A stretch of DNA of 64,000 bases from Collinsella sp. (lineage in GTDB: Bacteria; Actinomycetota; Coriobacteriia; Coriobacteriales; Coriobacteriaceae): NCBI GenBank assembly GCA_031296755.1, contig JAUMMZ010000025.1, forward strand, positions 62,001-126,000, in the 5' to 3' direction. Every line of letters begins with the position of its first letter. Position 1 is the stretch's first letter. This document shows, in pieces, positions 54,101-61,248 of the stretch. Position numbers and translations under genes: made by a program. The notes beneath the pieces are model-generated. The model did no database searches, was not told the DNA's origin, and saw only the letters and a list, made by a program, of their open reading frames with translations.

Positions 54101-55835
54101 CAAACTCATCCTCGCTCAGCAGCGGGCGCTCCAAGCGCACCAGCTGGCAGGCCGTGCGGGAGTCCTCGAGCAGGTTGCCGTGGTTGCCCAGGTAGAGCGT
54201 GGTCGAGGTGACCATATGCTCGCGAAGGGCGTCGATGGGCGGGTTCGTGACCTGGGCGAACAGTTGATAGAAGTAGTCAAAGAACGAACGCGTCTTCTTG
54301 GACAGGCAGGCCAGCGGCGCATCGATACCCATCGAGGCGAGCGGGGCCTTGCCCTGCTGGGCCATGGGACGCACGACCTCGTCAACATCATCCCAGTGAT
54401 ACCCGAGCTTGGCCATGCGCACGGCGGCGGGCACCTCGGCGTCCTCGGCGGGCGTTGTCGCAACGGGCTCATTGAGCGCGGCAACGGTCAGCGTCTCCTC
54501 GGCAATCCAGTCGCGGTAGGGCTTTTCCTTGGCATAGCGGGCGCGCAACTCGTCGTTGTAGATCACGCGGCCGCGGGCAAAATCGACCTCGAGCATCTGG
54601 CCCGGCCCCAGACAGCCGCTCGTCAGGATGTTCTCGGGGCTTACCTCGATGGTGCCCACCTCGCTTGCCAGCATAAAGCGACCGTCGCGCGTCACATAGT
54701 AGCGGGCGGGACGCAAGCCGTTGCGATCGAGGGCGGCACCCAGGGTACGGCCGTCGGTAAAGACGATAGCGGCAGGACCGTCCCACGGCTCCATGAGCAT
54801 GGACTGGTAAGCGTCGTAGGCGCGGCGCTCCTCACTCAGGCTGTCGTTGTGATCCCACGGCTCGGGCAACAACATGGACGCGGCACGCGTGAGCGGGCGA
54901 CCGTTCATGACCAGGAACTCAAGCACGTTGTCCAGAATCGCGGAATCGGAGCCCTCGCGGTTGATGATGGGCATCACGCGCTCAAGATCGTGCTGCAGCA
55001 CGGGACTGTACAGGTTGGGCTCGCGGGCGCGGATCCAGTTGACGTTGCCCTTGAGGGTGTTGATCTCGCCGTTGTGGATGATAAAGCGGTTGGGGTGCGC
55101 ACGCTCCCAACTGGGCGTGGTGTTGGTGGAGTAGCGCGAGTGGACGAGCGCCACGGCCGTCTTGACGGCGGCGTCGTTGAGATCGATGAAGAAGCGGCGC
55201 ATCTGCGTGGCGACCAGCATGCCCTTGTACACGATGGTGCGCGAGCTCATGGAGCACACGTAGAAGATCTTGTCGCGCAGGGCGAACTCGGCGTCGGCCT
55301 TCTTTTCGATGGTGCGGCGGCACACATACAGACGGCGCTCGAAGGCGTCGCCCGCCGCCGTGTCGTCAGGGCGGCCCAGGAAGGCCTGCAGGATGGTAGG
55401 CATGCAGGCGCGTGCTGTCTCGCCCAGGTCGTGCGGGTCGACCGGCACCTCGCGCCAAAAGAGCAGCGGCACGCCGGCCTCGGCGCAGCCCTCCTCAAAC
55501 ACGCGACGGGCATCCTCTACGCCCTTGTCGTCCTGCGGGAAGAACAGCATGGCCACGCCATAGTCGCCCTCTGCCGGCAGAATCTGGCCGCACTTTTGGG
55601 CCTCTTTGCGGAAAAAGTGATGCGGAACCTGGAACAGGATGCCAGCGCCGTCGCCGGTGTTCTTCTCGAGTCCCGTGCCGCCGCGGTGCTCCAAGTTGAC
55701 CAGAATGGACAGCGCATCGTCCAGAATCTGGTGATGGCGCTCGCCGTTGATATCGGCAAGCGCGCCGATGCCACATGCATCGTGGTCGAATTCGGGGCGA
55801 TAAAGGCCCTGCTGCTGAGCGGAATCTGCCTGCAT
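51138..55835 (-). CDS. gltB: Glutamate synthase large subunit
   Basis: A 1565-residue enzyme that makes two glutamates from glutamine and 2-oxoglutarate. The N-terminal amidotransferase nucleophile is Cys21 (FDHDACGIGALADI), after a 20-residue propeptide that must be removed. The FMN/synthase part shows PGEGGHLPGKK and the ISPPPHHDIYSIEDL loop, then CxxxxxC-type cluster cysteines in MQRDCQQDTCPAGIATQ; the C-terminal beta-helix (GNVAFFGATSGRGFINGLAG in part) is present. GGGGAGGATCGCG precedes the ATG. First gene of gltBD. Confidence 0.97.
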   Translation of the reverse strand: MQADSAQQQGLYRPEFDHDACGIGALADINGERHHQILDDALSILVNLEHRGGTGLEKNTGDGAGILFQVPHHFFRKEAQKCGQILPAEGDYGVAMLFFPQDDKGVEDARRVFEEGCAEAGVPLLFWREVPVDPHDLGETARACMPTILQAFLGRPDDTAAGDAFERRLYVCRRTIEKKADAEFALRDKIFYVCSMSSRTIVYKGMLVATQMRRFFIDLNDAAVKTAVALVHSRYSTNTTPSWERAHPNRFIIHNGEINTLKGNVNWIRAREPNLYSPVLQHDLERVMPIINREGSDSAILDNVLEFLVMNGRPLTRAASMLLPEPWDHNDSLSEERRAYDAYQSMLMEPWDGPAAIVFTDGRTLGAALDRNGLRPARYYVTRDGRFMLASEVGTIEVSPENILTSGCLGPGQMLEVDFARGRVIYNDELRARYAKEKPYRDWIAEETLTVAALNEPVATTPAEDAEVPAAVRMAKLGYHWDDVDEVVRPMAQQGKAPLASMGIDAPLACLSKKTRSFFDYFYQLFAQVTNPPIDALREHMVTSTTLYLGNHGNLLEDSRTACQLVRLERPLLSEDEFDHICAIDRVGFKTRRFRAVYRRDAGEGALQAALKQLAEDVEAAVRNGVNIVVLSDRAAAGEVPVPSLLAVGCVHNHLIRAGVRTFADIVVECGDAVSPHDFAALVGYSASGIYPYNAHACIRDLAARGDLDVTAEQGIANYNKAATAGIVSIMSKMGISTVQSYHSAQIFEAVGFTPEFVNAYFVGTVSRVGGMGVEDVEREQNERYDAALAILKSPAPDQLPTLGLTKWRPFGGEDHLIDPQTVCLLQTACREDSYDTFKEYSARLHRTGRAVRLRDLLDFDASGRTPVALDEVEPALNIVRRFNTGAMSYGSISKEAHECMAIAMNRLHGRSNSGEGGEDPRRETPLANGDSKNSAIKQVASARFGVTSRYLCSAFEIQIKMAQGAKPGEGGHLPGKKVYPWIAEVRQSTPGIGLISPPPHHDIYSIEDLAELIFDLKNANPGARVSVKLVSEAGVGTIATGVAKGAADKILISGHNGGSGAAARDSIWHAGLPLELGLAEAQQTLLQNGLRSRVVLEADGKLMDGTDVAVACLLGAEEFGFATMPLISMGCLMQRDCQQDTCPAGIATQNCRLRHGFRGKPEHVEHFMLFVAEQLREVMARLGFRTIDEMVGHPECLRQIEVPGNRKANLLDLSPVLASATCEFGAHIPGADGRHFLPQMAADSELGKTLDSTLFVPYTADARAHLRPIRFHADIANVNRCVGTILGNAVTKAHPEGLPAGSITIDCDGSAGQSFGAFLPRGVTLNVCGDANDYFGKGLSGGEVSVRPNPRATYKFDENIIVGNVAFFGATSGRGFINGLAGQRFGVRNSGATVVVEGCGNHGCEYMTGGLALILGEVGQNFAAGMTGGVAYVYDQYGTLDARVNHESVELKAPTADELAQIRKLIQEHVDATQSPRGIKLLYSFETMSKHFVKVIPTEYERVLAIVAAAEGAGKTHAQAEELAFDIVTGRASAEDVARFDVAGGAADAATAAASSVASTKKEA

Positions 55836-55978
55836 CGCGATCCTCCCCTAGATATTTAGACAGTCAGTTGACTAGGCATACTAGGAGCATCGCCGGCCCG
55901 TTGTGTTTCTCACCCGTTTCGAAACAATCGCGTAACGCACGCAACAAATGGTCTCCCGGGGACGGCAGGGCTGTGTAT

Positions 55979-56037
55979 TGTCTCGATCTGTAACACGAGG
56001 AGCCCATTTGGACGTCTAACTGTTACAGATTGAGATT
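55979..56037. repeat. F1 pair 4, unit 1 of 2
   Basis: TGTCTCGATCTGTAACA and CTGTTACAGATTGAGAT. The gap 55836-56218 holds this pair, an F3 element and the gltB upstream region. Confidence 0.94.
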
Positions 56038-56058
56038 TTCTGCAGGACGGATGCCGTT

Positions 56059-56117
56059 TGTCTAAATCTGTAACAGATAGAGCCAACTTCGGCCCCCAGA
56101 TGTTACAGATTGAGACA
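56059..56117. repeat. F1 pair 4, unit 2 of 2
   Basis: TGTCTAAATCTGTAACA and TGTTACAGATTGAGACA; exactly 80 bp after unit 1. Confidence 0.95.
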
Positions 56118-56123
56118 ATTCCC

Positions 56124-56203
56124 TTGGTGCAAAGGGGTGGTGCAAAGGGGTCAGGTTTGTTTGCACCACGTTGGTGCAGATTAACCTGACCCCAATGCAC
56201 CAA
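56124..56203. repeat. Family F3 element, copy with duplicated left end
   Basis: TTGGTGCAAAGGGG occurs twice in a row before TCAGGTTTGTTTGCACCA; the right half is TTGGTGCAGATTAACCTGAC then CCCAATGCACCAA. It directly follows an F1 unit and precedes the NapH-like gene's stop. Confidence 0.85.
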
Positions 56204-56218
56204 TCTGGCCTGCCTGCG

Positions 56219-57049
56219 CTACAAGGCCTTTTTGGGGCAGACCTTCGTGCACTCCATACACAGGATGCACTCCGTGCCGTTGCGACGGTCGAGCGAATTG
56301 TCCGTCACGTCCACATCCATCGGGCAAATCTTGCGACACTTACCGCACGAGATGCATTTGTCCTTATCACAGGTAACGCGCACGACCGCCCGCTTGGACA
56401 TGGGCTTTAAAAACACCGTCACCGGGCAGATGTACTTGCAAAACGCGCGATTGTCCTTAAGGGCAAACGCGAGCGCGATGCCCACCACGTAATAGATCAC
56501 ATTACCCACGATAAAGGCAATCCACATAATGTCGGCGAGGTTGGGAACGCCCAGAAGAAACAGCGCACCCACAAATGCGAGCGACGCCACAAAGGTCACG
56601 TAGCGCAGCCAGCCAAACGACCGACGCTCGTGCGTTGCAGGCACCTTGTACGGCAGCAAATCGAGCACCATCGCCGTCCAACACGCATAGCCGCACCAAC
56701 CGCGGCCAAATACAAGCGGCCCAAAGACCTTGGCCACGGCGTAATGAATGGTCGCCGCCTCAAAAGAAACCAGGAAGAGGTAGTACCAAAAGCCCTCGAT
56801 CTGCATATTCTCATGACACAGAAAGCCCAGGTAGACGAGCATATATGTGCCGATAGCAAACTGAACGGCATGACGCGCGTACCTCCAGTTGGCAAGGTAG
56901 AGCGCCGTGCCCGTGGCCAGCGCCGTGCCAATGTAGGAGAAATTGCCCAGATAGAACAGGTTACCCGTGGCACGCCACAGCACGATGGCGACCGCCTCAA
57001 ACACAAGCCACAGGAGCGCGGGAACCTTGTACTTTGCAATGCGATTCAT
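56219..57049 (-). CDS. NapH/CcoG-like membrane 4Fe-4S protein
   Basis: A 276-residue membrane electron-transfer protein. Six or so hydrophobic segments carry GWCGYACWTAM and FCKYICPVTVFLKP, the two Cys motifs typical of NapH/NosR-type quinol-linked proteins. The C terminus is a two-cluster ferredoxin: CISCGKCRKICPMD and CILCMECTKVCPKKAL. It probably moves electrons between a membrane pool and a cytosolic partner that is not encoded here. The ATG at 57049 follows AAAGGCCCTCGG. It is flanked by F1 pairs on both sides. Confidence 0.85.
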   Translation of the reverse strand: MNRIAKYKVPALLWLVFEAVAIVLWRATGNLFYLGNFSYIGTALATGTALYLANWRYARHAVQFAIGTYMLVYLGFLCHENMQIEGFWYYLFLVSFEAATIHYAVAKVFGPLVFGRGWCGYACWTAMVLDLLPYKVPATHERRSFGWLRYVTFVASLAFVGALFLLGVPNLADIMWIAFIVGNVIYYVVGIALAFALKDNRAFCKYICPVTVFLKPMSKRAVVRVTCDKDKCISCGKCRKICPMDVDVTDNSLDRRNGTECILCMECTKVCPKKAL

Positions 57050-57191
57050 CCGAGGGCCTTTCTGCGTCGTAACCTTTCCTGCCATTATGCGCGCGGTCGG
57101 CTGAAGTGCGGGCGCAGTTCGATGACTCGGCATGTAAGGATTTTGCAGACAGCATGGGCGCGCCGACATGTGCCGCTTCCCTCCCGCCGAA

Positions 57192-57250
57192 CATCTCGAT
57201 CTGTAACAGTTAAGCCCAATTTCGGTGTCCAGATGTTACAGATCGAGATG
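57192..57250. repeat. F1 pair 5, unit 1 of 2
   Basis: CATCTCGATCTGTAACA and TGTTACAGATCGAGATG, a perfect 17-bp match. Its centre ends CGGTGTCCAGA like the copy at 59661. The gap 57050-57529 holds this pair, an F3 element and the gpmA promoter. Confidence 0.95.
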
Positions 57251-57271
57251 TTTTCGAGAGACGGTTCCGAA

Positions 57272-57330
57272 TGTCTCAACCTGTAACACGAAGAGCTAGT
57301 TTTTGCTGCCAACTGTTACAGATCGAGACA
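57272..57330. repeat. F1 pair 5, unit 2 of 2
   Basis: TGTCTCAACCTGTAACA and CTGTTACAGATCGAGACA; exactly 80 bp after unit 1. Confidence 0.94.
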
Positions 57331-57347
57331 TTCCGTCCCCACTCCCA

Positions 57348-57415
57348 TTTGGTACAAGGGGGTCAGGTAAATCTGCACCACCTTGGTGCAAACAAACCTG
57401 ACCTCCTTGCACCAA
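57348..57415. repeat. Family F3 element, uninterrupted
   Basis: TTTGGTACAAGGGGGTCAGG ... CTGCACCA, a 2-nt gap, then TTGGTGCA ... CCTGACCTCCTTGCACCAA. This is the clean form of the element that is interrupted at 34771-34917. Confidence 0.88.
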
Positions 57416-57448
57416 TCTTGGCTAAAACCACATTTTTGTTAGTCTTGG

Positions 57449-57477
57449 TTAACTTCCTAGCCTAAAACGGGTATCCT
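57449..57477 (+). promoter_or_regulatory. Candidate gpmA promoter
   Basis: TTAACT (57449-57454) and TATCCT (57472-57477), 17-bp spacer, about 50 bp before gpmA. Confidence 0.45.
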
Positions 57478-57529
57478 TTGCGGCGTCAAGCAAACGGCAC
57501 GGACGCCGTACCAGATCAAGGAGGCCCCC

Positions 57530-58303
57530 ATGGCGCACCAAACAGACCAGCAGACGATGCAACTCATCCTTATCCGTCACGGAGAATCCGAGTGGAACAG
57601 GCTCAACTTGTTCACCGGCTGGACCGATGTCGAGCTCACCGACACGGGCCGCGAAGAGGCAGCAGCAGGCGGCCGCGCCCTCAAGGAGGCTGGTTTTGAC
57701 TTTGACATCTGCTACACCTCGCGCCTCAAGCGCGCGATCCACACCCTCAACATCGTGCTCGGCCAGATGGACCGCGAGTGGCTGCCCGTCATCAAGTCCT
57801 GGAAGCTCAACGAGCGCCACTACGGTGCGCTGCAGGGTCTCAACAAGGCCGATGCCGCAGCCGAACACGGCGACGAGCAGGTACTCATCTGGCGCCGCTC
57901 CTTCGACGTCTGCCCGCCGGCGCTCGAGCCGGGCGACGCGCGCGACCCCCACGCCCAGGAGCAATACCGCGACATCGCGCCTGACCAGCTGCCCTACACC
58001 GAGTGCCTCAAGGACACGATCGCCCGCGCCTGGCCCTATTTTGAGGACGAGATTCGTCCCCAGATGCTCGCCGGCAAACGCGTGCTCATCGCCGCGCACG
58101 GCAACTCCCTGCGCTCACTCGTCATGAAGTTCGAACATCTCACACCCGAGAAAATCCTCAAGGTCAACATCCCCACCGGCGTACCGCTCGTCTATACCTT
58201 CGACACCGATTTCAACGTTCTCGATAAGCGCTACATCGGTGACCCGGCGACCATCGCCGCCAAGATCGACGCCGTTGCCAATCAGGGCAAGGCGCACAAG
58301 TAG
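57530..58303 (+). CDS. gpmA: 2,3-bisphosphoglycerate-dependent phosphoglycerate mutase
   Basis: A 257-residue glycolytic enzyme interconverting 3- and 2-phosphoglycerate. The phosphohistidine motif LIRHGESEWN is near residue 17, NERHYGALQGLNK carries the substrate residues and AAHGNSLRSLV the second His. Length and the AGKRVLIAAHGNS context fit dPGM. AAGGAGGCCCCC precedes the ATG. The Nramp gene follows after 75 bp on the same strand and may be cotranscribed. Confidence 0.96.
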   Translation: MAHQTDQQTMQLILIRHGESEWNRLNLFTGWTDVELTDTGREEAAAGGRALKEAGFDFDICYTSRLKRAIHTLNIVLGQMDREWLPVIKSWKLNERHYGALQGLNKADAAAEHGDEQVLIWRRSFDVCPPALEPGDARDPHAQEQYRDIAPDQLPYTECLKDTIARAWPYFEDEIRPQMLAGKRVLIAAHGNSLRSLVMKFEHLTPEKILKVNIPTGVPLVYTFDTDFNVLDKRYIGDPATIAAKIDAVANQGKAHK

Positions 58304-58378
58304 CCCCATCTCGAACCATGCGCGCGGCGCCGTACGACCCCGGTGCGACGCCGCGCCGCCCGCACGCAGGAGCTCACC

Positions 58379-59635
58379 ATGCTCAACCATCTCAAACATC
58401 ATTTTGGCTCCCGACGCACCGGCGGTCACGGAGGCCTAGACATTGCACGGCATATCGGTCCCGGACTGCTTGTCACCGTCGGCTTTATCGATCCGGGCAA
58501 CTGGGCCTCCAACATGGCCGCGGGCTCGCAGTTTGGCTACGCGCTACTGTGGGTGGTCACCCTGTCCACGATCATGCTGATCGTCTTGCAGCACAACGCG
58601 GCGCACCTGGGCATCGCCACGGGCGTCTGCCTTGCCGAGGCCACGACCCGCTATCTCCCCCGCATCGTCGGACGCGCCGTGCTCGCCAGTGCATACCTCG
58701 CAACCGTCGCCACCGCCATGGCCGAGGTCCTGGGCGGCGCGATCGCACTCCAGATGCTCTTTGGGCTACCCGTGCGCGCCGGCTGTGTCATCGTGGCGGC
58801 GGCATCGATGGCGATGCTCATGACGAGCTCCTACAAACGTGCCGAGCGCTGGATTATCGCCTTCGTCGGCATAGTGGGCCTGTCGTTTTTGGCCGAGCTC
58901 GCGCTGGTCAAGGTCGACTGGCCGCAAGCCGCCACAAGTTGGATCACGCCCGGCATACCCACCGGCTCAGCCGCCATCGTCGTCAGCATCCTGGGTGCGG
59001 TCGTCATGCCCCACAACCTCTTTCTGCACTCCGAGGTCATCCAGTCCATGCACTTCGAAGGCCAAGGCGAGCAGGTTATCGAGGAGCGCCTGCGCTACGA
59101 GCTCTTCGACACACTCTTTTCGATGGGTGTGGGCTGGGCAATCAACTCGGCAATGGTCATCCTAGCCGCGACGACTTTCTTTGCCCACGGCATCGTCGTA
59201 GACGACCTCGCCGTCGCGGCCGCCACGCTCTCCCCCATCCTGGGCCCGGCAAGCTCGATCATCTTTGCCGTAGCGCTGCTGTTCGCGGGCCTCTCGAGTA
59301 GTGTGACGGCGGGCATGGCGGCTGGCACCATTACGGCCGGCATGTTCGACGAGGAATACGACATCCACGACCGACACTCATCGATTGGCGTGGCGCTCTG
59401 CTTTGCCGGCGCAGTCGCCGCCTGCTTGGTCGTTTCGAATCCTTTTGAGGGTCTCATCTGGAGCCAGGCGCTGCTGTCGCTCCAGCTGCCGATCACGGTC
59501 TTCGTACTTATACGACTCACCAGCTCGCGCCGCGTCATGGGCAAATACGCCAACTCGCGCCCGCTCAACGCGCTGCTCATAGGTATCGGCGTCGTCGTAA
59601 CGGCACTCGATGCCGTGCTATTGACCGGGATGTGA
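58379..59635 (+). CDS. Nramp-family divalent metal transporter
   Basis: A 418-residue proton-coupled Mn2+/Fe2+ importer of the MntH/Nramp family. The metal-binding residues are in FIDPGNWASN (TM1, D and N) and VMPHNLFLHSEV (TM6, MPH), and about eleven hydrophobic segments are seen. The start ATG at 58379 follows CAGGAGCTCACC. No MntR or Fur site is obvious in the 75 bp after gpmA. Substrate preference within the family is uncertain. Confidence 0.93.
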   Translation: MLNHLKHHFGSRRTGGHGGLDIARHIGPGLLVTVGFIDPGNWASNMAAGSQFGYALLWVVTLSTIMLIVLQHNAAHLGIATGVCLAEATTRYLPRIVGRAVLASAYLATVATAMAEVLGGAIALQMLFGLPVRAGCVIVAAASMAMLMTSSYKRAERWIIAFVGIVGLSFLAELALVKVDWPQAATSWITPGIPTGSAAIVVSILGAVVMPHNLFLHSEVIQSMHFEGQGEQVIEERLRYELFDTLFSMGVGWAINSAMVILAATTFFAHGIVVDDLAVAAATLSPILGPASSIIFAVALLFAGLSSSVTAGMAAGTITAGMFDEEYDIHDRHSSIGVALCFAGAVAACLVVSNPFEGLIWSQALLSLQLPITVFVLIRLTSSRRVMGKYANSRPLNALLIGIGVVVTALDAVLLTGM

Positions 59636-59660
59636 CGGACGGCGCATTCGCTCAAGAAAA

Positions 59661-59719
59661 CATCTCGATCTGTAACATCTAGATCCAATTTCGGTGTCCA
59701 GATGTTACAAATCGAGACA
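59661..59719. repeat. F1 element, single unit (rightmost)
   Basis: CATCTCGATCTGTAACA and TGTTACAAATCGAGACA. It lies between the convergent Nramp and rubredoxin genes; its right half including CCAATTTCGGTGTCCAGA is shared with 57192-57250. Confidence 0.94.
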
Positions 59720-59755
59720 ATCGGACAAATACGATCCCCTTGCACCAACCAATAC

Positions 59756-59789
59756 AAAAGGACCCCGGCCGCATATTCGACCGGGGCCC
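59756..59789 (-). terminator. Rubredoxin gene terminator
   Basis: GGACCCCGGCCG and CGACCGGGGCCC (plus-strand reading) pair along 12 bp with two wobbles around 6 nt; T4 follows on the minus strand. Confidence 0.8.
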
Positions 59790-59831
59790 TTGGACAGAGC
59801 CATGTTCGGCTAATCGCCGTGTATCTGCGAG

Positions 59832-59975
59832 TTACTCCTCGACGAGCTCAAACTCATCGGGACCGACGCCGCACACCGGGCACACGTAGTCCTCGGGCAG
59901 CTCGGGCGTATCGACCTCGACCTCGTAACCGCAAACGGTACACACAAACTTATAGGTCTTCTTCTCCTCAGCCAT
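59832..59975 (-). CDS. Rubredoxin
   Basis: A 47-residue electron-transfer protein. The iron site is VCTVCGYE and VCPVCGVGPDEFE, the two CxxC loops of rubredoxin, in a very short acidic chain. GAGGAGAACATC precedes the ATG. It lies 89 bp after the flavin reductase gene on the same strand. Rubredoxins of this size accept electrons from flavin enzymes and pass them to oxygen- or peroxide-reducing proteins; none of those is in the window. Confidence 0.92.
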   Translation of the reverse strand: MAEEKKTYKFVCTVCGYEVEVDTPELPEDYVCPVCGVGPDEFELVEE

Positions 59976-60019
59976 GATGTTCTCCTCTCGAACGTGACTG
60001 CTGATGTACTTCGCTTATT

Positions 60020-60047
60020 AGTATAGGTTCTCAATAATATAATGCAA
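60020..60047 (-). promoter_or_regulatory. Rubredoxin promoter
   Basis: On the minus strand TTGCAT (60042-60047) and TATACT (60020-60025) are 16 bp apart, in an unusually A+T-rich patch. It allows separate expression of the small gene. Confidence 0.65.
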
Positions 60048-60064
60048 GTGTTTTTAGAGCATTT

Positions 60065-60568
60065 CTATCCCTGATACGAAGATGCCTTGGGCGGCGTCTT
60101 GCCCTTCAGGACCTTGTGGTAGTAATCGTAGGTAAGCGGTGTCTCGTCGCTCAGGCGCTCGGCATCCTCGACCTCGCCGATAAACAGCAGATGCGTACCC
60201 ACATCCACAGTGTCAATCAAGCGGCAGCTAAACAGCGCCGCCGCGTGTTCAGGCACATAGGGCATGCCCAGAGCCGTCTCGCGGGTCTCATACTTGGCAA
60301 ACTTGTCGTACTCGCTGCTGGTGCGGAACCCAAAGTTACCGATGTAGAGCATGTCGGCCGTCTGATCGATCACAGTCAGCGCGAAGGCCTTGGCCGATGC
60401 GATGACACTCGAGGTGACGTTGTCCTTGTTTACGGCAACCGAAATGCGCGGCGGCATGGACGTCACCTGCACCGCCGTGTTGATGACGCAGCCGGCGCGC
60501 AGCCCGTCTGCCGCGGCGCTCACCACGTACAGACCGCTCGGCATGGTAAAGAATGCAGTTTTGTCCAT
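60065..60568 (-). CDS. Flavin reductase-like protein
   Basis: A 167-residue FMN-binding flavin-reductase-domain protein (flavoredoxin/HRB N-terminal type). Typical segments: GLYVVSAAADGLRAGCVINTAVQVTS (only GLYVVSAA and GCVINTAVQV cited), PPRISVAVNKDN and ALFSCRLIDTVDVGTHLLF. The start at 60568 follows GGGGAGTGATTGTT. With the following rubredoxin gene it resembles a split form of the high-molecular-weight rubredoxin of acetogens, which is a fusion of the same two modules and donates electrons to flavodiiron proteins. Confidence 0.88.
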   Translation of the reverse strand: MDKTAFFTMPSGLYVVSAAADGLRAGCVINTAVQVTSMPPRISVAVNKDNVTSSVIASAKAFALTVIDQTADMLYIGNFGFRTSSEYDKFAKYETRETALGMPYVPEHAAALFSCRLIDTVDVGTHLLFIGEVEDAERLSDETPLTYDYYHKVLKGKTPPKASSYQG

Positions 60569-60618
60569 AACAATCACTCCCCTAACCCGGGTTGGAACCT
60601 CATGGATGTATGTACCCA

Positions 60619-60650
60619 CAAAAAAGGCGACGCCCATAACGGACGCCGCC
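60619..60650 (-). terminator. smpB terminator
   Basis: On the minus strand GGCGGCGTCC and GGGCGTCGCC form a 10-bp stem with wobbles and are followed by TTTTTTGTG. It lies after smpB and the F2 element. Confidence 0.85.
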
Positions 60651-60697
60651 CCATACACATATGTGCCAAGATTGCAGGTCAGCCAAGTCCCTCCACC

Positions 60698-60766
60698 AAG
60701 TTGCGGTGAAATAGTTCCTGCTTGTCGGCTATTTGGCCTCAAACAGGAGCTATTCCACCGCAACTT
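60698..60766. repeat. Palindromic repeat family F2, copy 3
   Basis: AAGTTGCGGTGAAATAG and CTATTCCACCGCAACTT outer arms, with TTCCTG/CAGGAG inside. It lies in the 3' region of the smpB transcript. Confidence 0.9.
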
Positions 60767-60777
60767 ATGAAGGGTGG

Positions 60778-61248
60778 TCAGCGATTACGCTCCTTAAGCG
60801 CGCGGTCAATCTCGCGCTGAACGTCGCGCTTGGCCATGTCTTCGCGCTTGTCGTAAAGCTTTTTGCCTCGACCCAGGCCCAGCAGCAGTTTTACGCGGCC
60901 GTCGGTATTAAAGTACAGCTCCAGCGGCACCAGGGCATAGCCGCGATTGCGTAGCTTACCGTCGAGAAAATCAATCTCCTTGCGGTGCAGCAGCAGACGT
61001 CGACGGCGGTCGGGATCGCGATTCCACACGCCACCATGGCTATAGGGATGGATATGCAAGCCCACGAGCCAGCACTCACCGCCACGGATGAGCGCAAAGG
61101 TGTCGGTGATCTGGCAGGCGCGCTCGCGAATCGACTTGACCTCGGTGCCGCTCAGTTCAATGCCGCACTCAAAGGTCTCATCGATAAAGTACTCGTGATG
61201 TGCCGAACGATTCTTGGAGATGAGCTTGCGCTCGCGCTTACTGGGCAT
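60778..61248 (-). CDS. smpB: SsrA-binding protein SmpB
   Basis: A 156-residue tmRNA partner used to rescue stalled ribosomes. Hallmarks are ISKNRSAHHEYFI, GIELSGTEVKSIR and the C-terminal GRGKKLYDKREDMAKRD (partially cited). The ATG overlaps the end of the TPR gene by 11 bp, so the two are coupled. The basic tail required for decoding-site binding is present. No ssrA is seen in the window. Confidence 0.96.
   Translation of the reverse strand: MPSKRERKLISKNRSAHHEYFIDETFECGIELSGTEVKSIRERACQITDTFALIRGGECWLVGLHIHPYSHGGVWNRDPDRRRRLLLHRKEIDFLDGKLRNRGYALVPLELYFNTDGRVKLLLGLGRGKKLYDKREDMAKRDVQREIDRALKERNR

Noticed and set aside
52917..55859. A 980-codon open frame opposite gltB
   Set aside because: Shadow of the high-GC gltB gene; no recognisable domain.
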